A stretch of 64,000 nucleotides of DNA from Cercis canadensis. Taxonomy: Eukaryota; Streptophyta; Magnoliopsida; Fabales; Fabaceae. Below the pieces are notes generated by a model that had not been told where the DNA came from, searched no databases, and saw nothing but the letters and a program-made list of their open reading frames with translations. Every line of letters begins with the position of its first letter. Position 1 is the stretch's first letter. The DNA is taken from positions 569,990 through 633,989 of the forward strand of contig QAOA01002120.1 of the NCBI GenBank assembly GCA_003255065.1. Reading direction: 5' to 3'. Positions 11,097 through 22,172 of this stretch are shown one piece after another. The translations under genes were made by a program, and so were the position numbers.

Positions 11097-11159
11097 ATGT
11101 CAAAAAGATTTTGCATTAAATAGCTGACGTGGACAAATTCTAGTCCTCTAATCAGCACT

Positions 11160-11167
11160 TATATAAA
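11160..11167 (+). promoter_or_regulatory. TATA box of SMO2
   Basis: TATATAAA lies about 210 bp upstream of the SMO2 start codon, which would put transcription start near 11190-11200. The following leader is CT-rich and contains no upstream ATG that I can see. The Pack-MULE right end is only about 70 bp upstream. Confidence 0.6.
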
Positions 11168-11378
11168 GAGAGAAAGTGAGAGGCCCAAAAGGAGCCCAGT
11201 TTCCACTTACTAGATATTACAGTCTGTATCGTCTCGTGCGGAGCAGCGGCCCCAGCTTCATTTGCATCACCGAGTCTGAGACCAGAGCTCTCTCTCTGCC
11301 GTCTCTGAAATCTCAGTCTCTGCCCTATTGCTTTTTTTTTTTTTTCTAGCTGAGATCACCTTTGTTCCTCAACCGGCT

Positions 11379-14300
11379 ATGGCATCCCTCATTGAATCTG
11401 GTTGGCAGGTGCTGTCTTTTACCGCCATTTACATTTACTTTGTCCACCGTTTCATTCTTTGCACTTTCTTGCTAATATCTTGTCCAATTTTTCCCCCTAG
11501 ATTCGATTTCTTATATCATGCATAGGAGTTTGGAGAGCTTAATGTCTTTCACTATGTCACTTAATTGCTCACTTCTGCTACTATGTTTGTCTTCAAGAAG
11601 GGATTTCTTGTGCTTTCAGTGGAAAGCTCTAATTACTGTATTTAAGTTCTTTTGTACTGCGATTTTGAGGATTTTGTGGAGTTTTCTAATTTCGCATGAG
11701 GTTTAGGACTGGAGATGATAATTCGTTGGTATCAGGATTTAGTATGATTTGTTTATTTATGCGATTGAAGGTATAAGTATTAGATTTCAGGGATGAAAAA
11801 CAATGATACTCAACATTCTTTGTTGTACTTGATGGGAGCATACACCCATAGGAAAGAGAAGGAAGAGCCTAGAAGTAGAATTGTGCATTGGCATTGTCAT
11901 GGGTGTCCTGATTTGACAATGATTGACTTGCAAAATGCTGGATCATCCTCCATTCGGAAGTTAACTTGCTCCTGATCATCCATTTGTTTCATTCTTCTAG
12001 ATCTATGTCAAGATAAAATTTGGAATTACAGTTGGAGGCTTTTTTCTTCCTCCCCTCCTTCTTGAAATGGTGAAATAATAGGGTTTAAAGGAGAGTAAGG
12101 GCAAAAATAAAAAAGACGAAATGAAAAGTCTCTGTTGGAGACTTGACCTGTGTTTGATTTGACAATGCAATGAAGCACATATGAAGTCTTGAAAGCTATC
12201 AACAATTAGAAAAAGGAAAGAAAAATGAAGGTGTCGATGTAAAGCTACCACTTATGCATGCTGGATCATATTTTAGCACAGTTGTAGACCAAATATATTT
12301 TGAATTTCACTTGTTTTTGGAACTCCTTTGTAATAAAGCCACACTAAATCCTATAGATGCTTGGTTGTATAATTTTCTAGAAGTTGAAAGAGGACAGGGG
12401 TAAAAATCAATTGGCATTTTGGTGCTAGAATCAGTCTTTATCTTTTCTAATATGAATTATTGATTGTAGGATGCAATTTCTGTTTTGTTTTATATTATTT
12501 TGGAACTACTGTTCAACAAAAATAAAATTGATGTCTGTTCCTTTTGGTAGTTTTTTTTTACAAGATATAAAATTCATTGTCTTTTGTGATGCGTGCAGTA
12601 TTTGATCACACATTTCAGTGACTTTCAACTGGCATGCCTGGGGAGTTTCTTTCTTCATGAAAGTGTATTCTTCTTATCTGGACTTCCTTTTATATGGCTT
12701 GAGAGGGCAGGATGGCTGAGCAAGTACAAGATTCAGGTTTACCTCTTTTCAACTCTATTATTATCTTTAAAATGTATGATTTGTCTTTTGTGGTCCAAGC
12801 TAGAGATCAACTGCTTTATGTGTATTTATTTTCCCCACCTAAGCATTTTTAGCAAGCATATTCTGAAGGACATCATTCATAACTAACCTGTTCCATAACA
12901 TGATCATATGTAAATGTAATTTGCTTTGACATGGTGAACATATATTCTAGGATGACACCTTATTGTTCATGTCAATAATTTGCTGTTCATTTTTCCTGTT
13001 TTATGTGGTCCTTAAAACAATTTTTTCTTGGTCGTTAGAAGTGAAAGTTACTGCAAATTTTCTGTTGCAAAATTTTATGTGTTCTTCCTTATCTTTGTGT
13101 CTTACATGGCTAGGATTTTCAAATTGCACCCGTTGGTGTTGATGTTCAACCTTTGGTTAGTCATTCCTCACAAAAGAACTAGAATTTAAGGAATGTTAGA
13201 AAATTTTCAGATTCCAAAGGGAACAAGCGGTTGATCAGTTAAAAAATTGTGATTATTTATTTCAGAAGTTCCCTTATGGGTCCTACAAGTTCTCAGGCCT
13301 TTCTTTTCTGTAATTCTCTCAACCTTTTTGTCCAAAATTATATAGCATTGCCATTTTTTGAGACAAGTGTATGCTGTAGTTGGAGAATGCTTATGCTGAG
13401 CAACCCACTAATACCAGCAGCACAGAAAAATTCCCCACTCTCTCATCTAAATATCTCAATCATCAACTTCAAAGAAGAAAGTTTTTAATCTCGTCTTGTG
13501 TGGTTATGTAATCAAATTATCCTGTTGGTTCCACTGACCTCTGGATGCTGTTCATAAGTACTCTATCCCCCCCCCCCCCCCCNCCCCCCAACCCTCTCTC
13601 TCTCTTCCTTCTCTAGTTTTCTTAGCCTTCTTAGTATGTAAGATTTACTGTTGATGGTAATGCTTCCTTCAATGCAGGCAAAAAATAACAGCCCTGCGGC
13701 TCAGGAGAAATGTATTCTGCACTTAGTGCTGTATCATGTTGGTGTCAATCTACCACTTATGATGTTTTCTTATCCTGTCTTCAGATACATGGGCATGCAA
13801 AGTAGTCTTCCTTTGCCTTCCTGGTACTTTCAGGTTCTTTATGAGCACTGCCATTAATCTGGACAGATGAGCTCCACTAAAGGAGTCTTTCTTGTAAACA
13901 TTTATGATATCTCTTTCCATTAAGATTACTAAAGCGAGATTTAATTTCGGTTATGCAGGAAAGTTGTCTTAAGCCAATTAATCTTTTACTTCATTTTGGA
14001 GGATTTTATATTCTACTGGGGACACAGGATATTGCATACAAAATGGTTGTACAAGCATGTACACAGTGTTCATCATGAGTGAGTGATACTTATGTGTGTT
14101 CTAGGGTTTTGGTTTTAAAATAATATTATATTGTATTTATTTACTGCTTTAGGGGCTTTGTTAACAAAACAATAATATTCTGAAGGTATGCTACACCGTT
14201 TGGACTTACTTCTGAATATGCTCATCCTGCTGAGATACTTTTCCTTGGCTTTGCTACCATTGTTGGTCCTGCCATCACTGGACCGCACTTGATCACTCTG

Positions 14301-14866
14301 TGGTTATGGATGGTTCTTAGAGTCCTGGAGACAGTTGAGGCACATTGCGGTTACCATTTTCCCTGGAGTGCCTCAAACTTCTTACCATTGTATGGGGGGT
14401 GAGTGTCTAGTTTCTTCTCCTTCAATTGACACCATCAGTCATGTGTTCTATTATATATATGATCATTATTCTTGAACTTTGCATCCTCACTTTCAGAGCT
14501 GATTTTCATGACTATCATCATCGTTTGCTATACACTAAGTCTGGAAACTACTCATCAACCTTCACTTACATGGACCGGTAAATACTGGACATATTCTCCT
14601 TGCAATCTAAGATAGCCTAACTGACATATTATACTTATTTTCCTTGGAGGAAGAACAGGTTTTTCTTTTTATGTATTCCATGTGTGCATGCTCTGTAGTT
14701 CTAATACTAGTAATGCTTTGGATGTTCCACCAGTTATGCTGACAATGGTGTCATTATTTTTTTTTTCTGTTATTGTAGGATATTTGGAACTGATATAGGT
14801 TACAGAAAGTTAAAAGCACTGAAGAACGTATCAGTTGAAGATAGCAGCAAGCAGAAGAAACAATGA
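11379..14866 (+). CDS. SMO2: Methylsterol monooxygenase 2 (sterol 4-alpha-methyl oxidase), seven coding exons
   Basis: Coding exons: 11379-11408, 12599-12736, 13678-13823, 13959-14078, 14186-14398, 14497-14577 and 14779-14866. They total 816 nt, encoding 271 aa with no stop or frameshift, and every junction is GT-AG. The protein is an ER-membrane diiron oxygenase of the fatty-acid-hydroxylase superfamily that removes the second C4 methyl in sterol synthesis (4-alpha-methyl to 4-desmethyl sterols). The three histidine clusters are intact: HRILH (127-131), HSVHH (140-144) and HDYHH (220-224). Hydrophobic segments around 20-45 and 109-125 suit membrane anchoring. The C-terminus is short and Lys-rich. 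The start MASLIESGWQYL matches plant SMO2 proteins. The first intron is long (1190 bp). Intron 2 contains a poly-C run with an N at 13583. Confidence 0.95.
13566..13589. repeat. Poly-C tract with one ambiguous base, in SMO2 intron 2
   Basis: This run of C carries a single N at 13583 and is followed by a CT-rich stretch. It is probably a sequencing or assembly uncertainty in homopolymer length. It does not touch coding sequence. Confidence 0.8.
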
Positions 14867-16948
14867 TAGAACAATTTTGGAAATATTCGCCAAGATCATA
14901 TAGTTGATTCCTGGTTTAAGGGTATATTGGAAAATAGCTTGTCCTATCGTCGCCTTTTTTGTATTGGTGTTTGGTAGCTCTTCTTGTCTAAAGCGTTTAG
15001 GGAGGCTTTGTTTGAACATCTATTCCCTGTTATGCAGACAAACGATGTAAAAGCTTTTTCGATTTTTTGATAATTTTTCCTGGTCCTTCATATTGCTCAT
15101 ATTCCAATTTTTTCTTGGCCTGTATGGCTCTATTATTTAACTACTTCAATGTAATCCGCTTGAGTGGTGCAGAAAAAAATAATAGAGGTCAACGGAACTA
15201 AAGTAGCAACCTGGGGGAAAAAATCCCATAAAGTTTCCATAGGGCCAATTAAGTGAGTCGATTAGAATCTGGCAATGGAATCACGGAATGCCTAGCCCTT
15301 ATTCTAGTATATTCAAGTTAATGAGGAAAGTTGTTATGGGAAATTAGGATTTTTTTTCTTATTAATTAATCAAAAGTGTGAAAAATTGAGAAAGGGATGA
15401 TACCTCTGATTCGTTATGCATTTCTTCCATTTTTATTGAATTAAGCTAGTGTGTCTAGAGAGAAGAGGCACTCAAGTGTCCGAGAGAAGCGAATCTGCTC
15501 TATTAGAAGACCATCTAGTAGGAGAAGCAAAACTTTGGTCTTCTAAAGGAGAGTCTCAAAAGAGGAAAGAGGAAAGAGACGAAGCCCTGTCCAGTCTCAA
15601 CAACTCCCTGGGTCGAGATAAGGAGAGTACTCACATATTTAGTTAAGCTATCTTCCATTTAGAAGCATGATCTAGGTTATTCTAAGCCAAGCAATTACTT
15701 TTCTCTTTATAGATCAAACAAAGTTGCATGCTTTAATCACCAACATGTAAGACTAGAGAATATCTCTATTTTTTTGCTTTAGAATTCCTATCATCTTGGT
15801 CTTAAGAAAATTAAAATCAAACTGAGGTTGCATAACATCTTTGCATAATGGAGTTTCATCCTATGGAATGACTTCCTAGCACAAATCAATTGATAAGAAA
15901 GTTGTAAACTTTTTCTTATAAATTCCTTTTTTCGAAAATTGTTCTTTTTGCCTCTAAACTCAATTTATTTTCTAGAAAACCTTCACTTTATTTTTTTTCT
16001 TAAAAATTATGTTTTCCATAACCGAATGGGGACCCATTTGAGGTCCGTTCGCCTTCAACCCCCACAAGCTTTGATTTTTTCTTTTTAATTTCTTAAAATC
16101 ATATTTTCACCTCCAGTTTTCCAAAAAATTCTAGAAAGTTCCAATCTTTCCAGAAACCTGAAACCAACACTGTTTTTTGAATAAAACATATTTTTTTTTC
16201 AAACTATTTTCCTATCAATCTAATGTCAACCATAGTATACTATTTTTCCTACCTAATATAGATATTTTGTAGTTGAAAAAAAAAAAAAAAGACATACAAT
16301 AGTTGGAGATTTTAAGCCCCGAATGTGTATAACAATGATTCTAATAGATGGGCGAATCCACGTACATGAGTGTAGTGACAACAATTGCCCCCACAAGGTA
16401 ATTTTTGTTTAATTAATATAAGTGATAATTTTTTTTTGCGCCCCATGAAAATTTGGAAATTGCCCCCACATAGCCAAATCCCCACTATTCCTTTAGCCAG
16501 TTGTACCCTATTAATTTTTCTTAGATAGAATTCAAAAGTCACTTAAGAGTTCACCACGTGATGAGTGATAGTGAAGAAGAAGAAAATAAAAAGTCATTAG
16601 AGAAGAGAGAGAATTAAGCTATTTCTAAAGCTTTCCGTTTCCTCTTCTACCACATCACTCAACAGTTATAACACAGAACCACACCACACTTACCAACCAT
16701 CACAAATTCAAGATTCACCATTATCAGATTCAAGCATCAGTCCACCTCCAACACCATGTCAACATCATCCAGATGCATTGTTTTAGAGTTGGAAAATTTT
16801 ACTACTTGAGAGTTGTGGTCCTTTTTCCCTTCTTTATTTTTTATTCTTCACAATTATTTACTTGTTGTTTCTTTTTGTTGTGTTACCCACAAATAGACAA
16901 AGAAGCATGTTCAGATTTAGTTTCAAACTTTCAAGGAAAAGAATAAGG
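14867..16948. other. Intergenic DNA downstream of SMO2
   Basis: The first few hundred bases should hold the SMO2 3' UTR; I cannot fix the poly-A site. No coding region is convincing. 16360-16510 contains paired 'gcccccaca' motifs in AT-rich DNA, reminiscent of ends of non-autonomous hAT-like repeats, but no inverted pair is evident. 16263-16290 is a poly-A run. Confidence 0.5.
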
Positions 16949-17722
16949 TGATGCGTTCGCGTACCCGAAGGATTAAAATAGAGTGTCTAGATACCAAACT
17001 GTGGGATGACCTTGGTTATCTCAACTGGGTGAACCCTTAACAAGGAAAGATCATTGATAAGTTCAAGCTCAATTCTTTGCCCAAGAACAACAGGAAAGCT
17101 CTCAATCTAGAGAAACTCAACAATTCAATATTATTAATCTTCAAAACTGTTTTGCAAAGACATACACGAATTCCTTATATAGGCAATTTAGCTAGGTGGC
17201 TACAAGCTTAAAACGAATCCTTAGGAATGTTAACAAAACCATAATAACCGTTTTGGCCCATAGACATAAAGGCCCAAAACATTAAAAAATGAATTTAAAC
17301 TAATTAAACGTTTTGGCCTATAAACAAAAGGCTCAAAAATAAAGACTAATTAAAACTAATTAAATTAAACATAGTTTTCGGTCCTAACAAGATAAGGCCC
17401 ATGATGCATCTCTAGACTATGCAAATTGGACTCATTAATCCATGAGTTAATGCCCAAACTTGATCTTCAAGTTTCCTCCAAATCAAGCTCCAAACTTAGG
17501 CTCCAAGTTGGCCCATGTGCACCTTCTACAAGAGACAGATAAGTGATCAATCTCAACTCTGAACTTGGCCCAGCTGCTTTCTCATTGGTTTACACCTTTT
17601 GGACTAGGCTCAACATCGCCTCTTTCACTCGCTTAGCTCTGCTTCTAGTCATCAGGCCTCTAACTTCAAGTAAGGGATCATGAACACTCTTAGGGTTAGG
17701 GTGTGTAGCAAGCTGATTCACA
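16949..17722 (-). repeat. 3' LTR of the CRM-like gypsy element
   Basis: This 774-bp LTR begins TGTGAATCA and ends CGAACGCATCA when read on the minus strand. It matches 27684-28456, with several per cent divergence by eye. The last ~130 nt of the integrase reading frame lie inside it. Confidence 0.85.
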
Positions 17723-18720
17723 TGATTCCCTCCTTCCTCAGAAGGATTCGTTCTCAAATTTGAATCGTCACCTACATCAGACAAAGTTAAGTTAGCAACA
17801 TTAAAAGTAGCACTAACATTGCCATATTCACAAAGAAGATTAATTTTGTAGGCATTGTCATTAATCCGCTCAAGGACCTCAAACGGCCCATCTCCTCGAG
17901 CGTGCAACTTTGATTTCCGTTGGGTAAGAAACCGTCCCTTCCTAAGGTGTACCCAAACCCAATCACCTGGTTCAAATATAACCCTAGTTCGGCCCTTGTT
18001 GGCTTGCCTAGCATACTGTTCATTCTTCTTCTTCTCAATATTAGCCCGAACCTTGGAATGCAAATCTTTAACAAAATTTGCCTTGTGCTTACCATCAAGA
18101 TTAGCAAACTCATTAGTAGGTTAAAGTAAAATATCCAATGGAGTTAAAGGATTAAATCCATAAACAATCTTAAAAGGGGAATAAGAAGTAGTAGAGTGTA
18201 CAATGCAATTATAAGCAAACTCAACATGCGGCAAAGATTGTTCCCAACGCTTAAGATTCTTTTGCATAATAGCACACAATATAGTAACTAGTGTTCTATT
18301 AACAACCTCAGTTTGTCCATCTGTATGAGGATGTGCAACCGTAGAACACAAAAGCTTAGTCCCTAACCGACCCCATAGGGTTCGCCAAAAGTGACTTAGG
18401 AACTTCACGTCTCTATCACTCACTATTGTCCTAGATAAACCATGTAAGTGCACTATTTCTTTAAAGAACAAGTCAACAATGTGTGTTGCATCATTAGTTT
18501 TAGCACAAGCAATAAAGTGAACCATCTTGCTAAACCTATCAACAACCACAAAGATACTATCTTTTTCACTTGGTGATCTCGGCAACCCTAGCACAAAATC
18601 CCTAGAAATATCAACCTAAGGCTAACTAGGTATAAGCAATGGAGTATAAAGTCCATGTGGCATAACTTTGGACTTTGCCTGTTTACAAGTAATACACTTT
18701 TCACAAACAGAAATCATGGC
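17590..18720 (-). pseudogene. CRM-like integrase
   Basis: 18594-18121 reads the DDE core: [51 protein letters not shown], with catalytic Asp and Glu positions present. A stop at 18121-18123 separates it from the C-terminal part (18063-17590), which has the GDWVWVHLRKGRF motif, a GPFEVLERINDNAYK SH3-like segment, and a terminal TRSRAKRVKEAM motif. The final ~44 codons overlap the 3' LTR, and the polypurine tract (about 17723-17742) lies inside the coding sequence. The zinc-binding HHCC region lies in degraded form around 18620-18800. Confidence 0.85.
17723..17742 (-). promoter_or_regulatory. Polypurine tract of the CRM-like element, embedded in coding sequence
   Basis: On the minus strand, GAGGAAGGAGGGAATCATG immediately precedes the TG of the 3' LTR. 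It would prime plus-strand synthesis. The same bases encode SEEGGNHV of the integrase C-terminal region. Confidence 0.7.
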
Positions 18721-18725
18721 ATGCT

Positions 18726-20839
18726 TTATGTGAGGCCAATAAAAGTGTTCATGCAAAATGTCCAAAGTCTTTTTAACACCAAAGTCCCCATTAGATCACC
18801 ACCATGCGTCTCTCTAACAAGCAAATCACTTATAGAACATGCAGACACACATAATTTATCTTTCTTAAACAAGTACCCATCATGCCTATGGTAATCACCA
18901 TTAGCATACTTAGCACAAACAATCCATAGCTGATCAAAATCAGAATAAGATTCATACAAGTCTTTGATAAGCTCAAAACCTAATAGCCTAGCATTCAAAG
19001 AAGTAATTAAAGTATACCTTCTAGACAAGGCATCAACAACGACATTCTCCTTCTCAGCTTTATATTTAATAACATAGGGGAACGTCTCAATGAACTCTAA
19101 CCATTTGACATGTCTCTTATTTAACTTACATTGGGATTTCAAATACTTGAAGCTCTCATGATCCGAATGAATGATGAATTCCCGAGGCCATAGATAGTAC
19201 TGCCACGTTTAGAGAGTCCTCACTAGAGCATAAAGGTCTTTGTCATAAGTGGAATAATTTAATGCTATCCCATTAAGCTTCTCACTAAAATATGCAATAA
19301 GCTTGGAATCTTGCATCAAAACAGCCTTTATTCCAATACCTGAAGCATCATATTCAATCTCAAAAGCTTTGTCAAAGTTAGGCAAACATAAAAGAGGAGC
19401 ACTAGTTAAAGTTTCATTTAAAGTGGTAAATGCCCTCTCTTGTTCCTCACCCCACTTAAAACTCACATTTTTCTTAACTAATTCATTTAGGGGTGCGGCT
19501 ATAGTGCTGAAATTTTTTACAAACTGTCTATAAAAACTAGCTAAGCCATGGAAAGATCTTACCTCATTCGCATTTTAGGTGTAGGCTAATCTTGGATTGC
19601 CTTAACCTTCTCCTCATCCATGCTAATACCCTTAGAACTTACAACAAACCCAAGAAATATAACAGAATCGGAACAAAATGCACACTTGTTGAGATTAGCA
19701 TACAATTGATGTTCTCACAAAGCAATAAAGACAACATGCAAATGTGACACATGATCATCTAGGATTTTGCTATAAACTAGGATATCATTAAAATAAATCA
19801 CCACACATTTTCCAATAAAGGCACGCAAAACATGGTTCATTAATCTCATGAAAGTGCTAGGTGCATTAGTTAAACCGAAAGACATAACTAACCACTCATA
19901 CAAACGATATTTTGTTTTAAAGACAGTTTTCCACTCATCTCCTTCTTTAATGCGAATTTGGTAGTATCAATTCCTTAAATCTATTTTAAAAAATATATTC
20001 GAACCATACAACTCATCAAGCATGTCATCTAATCAAGGGATAAGATGTCTATACTTAACTGTGATTTGGTTGATGGCTCGGCAATCCACACACATGCGCC
20101 ATGTCCCGTCTTTCTTTGGCACCAAGATAACTAGAACTGAACATGGGCTTAGACTTTCCTTCACGAATCCCTTTTGTACTAGCTCATCCACTTGTCTTTG
20201 AATTTCCTTTGTCTCTTTAGGATTTGCTTGGTAGGATGGTTTATTAGGGATAGTCAATCCAAGAACAAAGTCAATTTGGTGCTTTTTGCCCCTCAAGGGA
20301 GGCAAACCATGTGGTATCTCTTCAGGGAAAATATCAGCAAATTCCTGCATCAACGAAACAACCACACTAGGCAAAGAAGGGTTAAAAGAGTTAGTAAAAT
20401 AAACATTATTGTACATAAGTACAAGAAGGTTTGGCCTAGATAACAGAACACTCTTTATCTCACTTTTTTGTACAAAAGCACTCACTTTTTGTCTTCTCTC
20501 ACCATTTTTGACCTTACTTTTTTCTCTTTCTCTCTCAGCCTCTTTTTCTTTGGCTTCTTTCTCTTCTCTCTCTTTTTATTCTTTTGTAATCTTTGCTTGA
20601 TCTTCATATGCAAGAGCAGGTTTTAAAAGTTTCAACAAAGTGAACAAAGTGACCTTGTCATTTTTGTAGACGGTGTAAGTGTTGTTGTATCTGTCATACT
20701 TCACTAGCCTATCAAACTGCCATGGTCGCCCCAACAAGATGTGAGAAGCATGCATAGGCACTACATCACACAGTACTTCATCTTTAAAAGTGCTAAAGGC
20801 AAATGCAATCCAAACCTGCTTGTTTACCCATAGGTCTCC
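18726..20839 (-). pseudogene. CRM-like protease C-terminus, reverse transcriptase and RNase H
   Basis: 20839-20576 completes the protease (HASHILLGRPWQFDR motif). 20485-20033 carries the start of RT (ELVQKGFVKESLSPC, PKKDGTWRMCVDCRAIN). 19903-19715 carries [18 protein letters not shown] and the catalytic YFNDILVYS box, where the first Asp of the usual F/Y-x-DD has become Asn. 19466-19209 and 19142-18726 hold RNase H ([29 protein letters not shown]) and the linker to integrase. Several stops and frame changes separate these pieces, for example at 20030, 19710 and 19205. It cannot make an active enzyme. Confidence 0.85.
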
Positions 20840-20844
20840 TCTAT
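20840..20844. repeat. Left target-site duplication of the nested Athila-like element
   Basis: TCTAT directly precedes the left LTR and recurs at 25347-25351. On the coding strand of the disrupted element these bases fall in a protease codon pair reading Asp-Arg. Confidence 0.9.
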
Positions 20845-22172
20845 TGATAACTCTATGAGATAGAGTTATTATAGCTCTAATTATGCTTAAGTTAGCTAGT
20901 TCTTAAGTTAGTTTTGCATGAATGTGTGCTATTTATATCTTGTTATTTAGTAGATTTAGTTAGCTATCAATTAGTTGTTTTATTTAATTTTCTAGCATGT
21001 TTAGCTCATTCATATTTCCCTTGTATTGTTTTTATAGGTTTGAGCATTAGGAGATTGAAGTTAGAGACTCAACGTGAAAATTCAAGTGTGTGAACAGTAC
21101 CACGCTCAGTGCCAGGACTCCAGCATTGCGCACGTCTTCGCTGCCCTACCAGTGCCCAGTGCTAGCACCCCAGATTGCCACATATTCTCATTAAAGCCAG
21201 CGCTCAACGCTGGGTTCGCAGCGCCCAGCACTGGCGCACACTCTGCTGTGCTGTTTTGCTTACTCCTTTAAATTCTAACCTAATGTTTTGAGAGGGGGAT
21301 GAAAAGATAGAGGGAGATAGAGAGGAGGTGCCGTCAAGGAGCAAGAGGAGAGAGCTGGAGCTCGATTGGGACTTGGATTTCTCCTATTTTTTACTCTCCT
21401 ATCTCATTATGAACTCTATTTCTCTGTTATTTCTTTATTTTTTCTGGTTTAAATAAGTTTAGCTAAACCCTCTTAGTTAGGGGATTGATGTAGCTCATTT
21501 TTTATGAAGCTTTGTTGTTGAATATTGTTATTTTCATGCAAATCTATTTGTTGGAGTAGATTTTACCGTTCTTAACGCTTTTGAATGTTTGGCCACCATT
21601 TGAATGATTTATTGGCTCATGTTGATGCTAGGGATAGTAAGATATGGAAATGCTCTTGTAATATCTACCATAAATCAAGTTAATCTAAGAATAGATAACT
21701 TTATTTATGTGGTCTTGAATTAATTTCCTAGAGCTTAATCACCTAGAAAAGTTAATTGTACCAAGGAATTGGGCAATTAATTGGGATATGGAGGATTGTT
21801 TCTCCAAAGGATTGGGTTCAATCAAATTAGGGAAATTGACCAACAACAAATGATTGGTATTTAGAATAACTTATTCTTCAGTGATTCAAAGGTTGTTTTG
21901 TCTTTGAAGTAACCAGAGTCAAATTCGAGTGAAATCAACCCCTAATCTTTTTTTGTTCATTGTTAATTTCTTAGTTTAATTGTTATTAAATTGTTCTTGC
22001 TTTATTTTCTAGCTTTAATTAATCAACCATTCTCAAACCATTTATCTTTCCAAATAGAATCATCATTGGTGAAATTGGTAGTTGCTAGCCTTAATCCTTG
22101 AGGACAATAATCTATTCATCATTTTATTACTTGTGTGACTCAGTATACTTGCTGGTATAAAAATCCATATCA
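20845..22172 (+). repeat. 5' LTR of the nested Athila-like element
   Basis: 1328 bp, from TGATAACTCTATGAGA to AAAAATCCATATCA. It carries GC-rich AGCGCC/GGCGCT motifs at about 21110-21240. It is intact compared with the 3' LTR, which lacks about 335 bp of its distal part. Confidence 0.9.

Noticed and set aside
16360..16510. Possible non-autonomous hAT element with gcccccaca ends
   Set aside because: The motif occurs twice in the same orientation, and I could not find matching inverted ends or a duplication.
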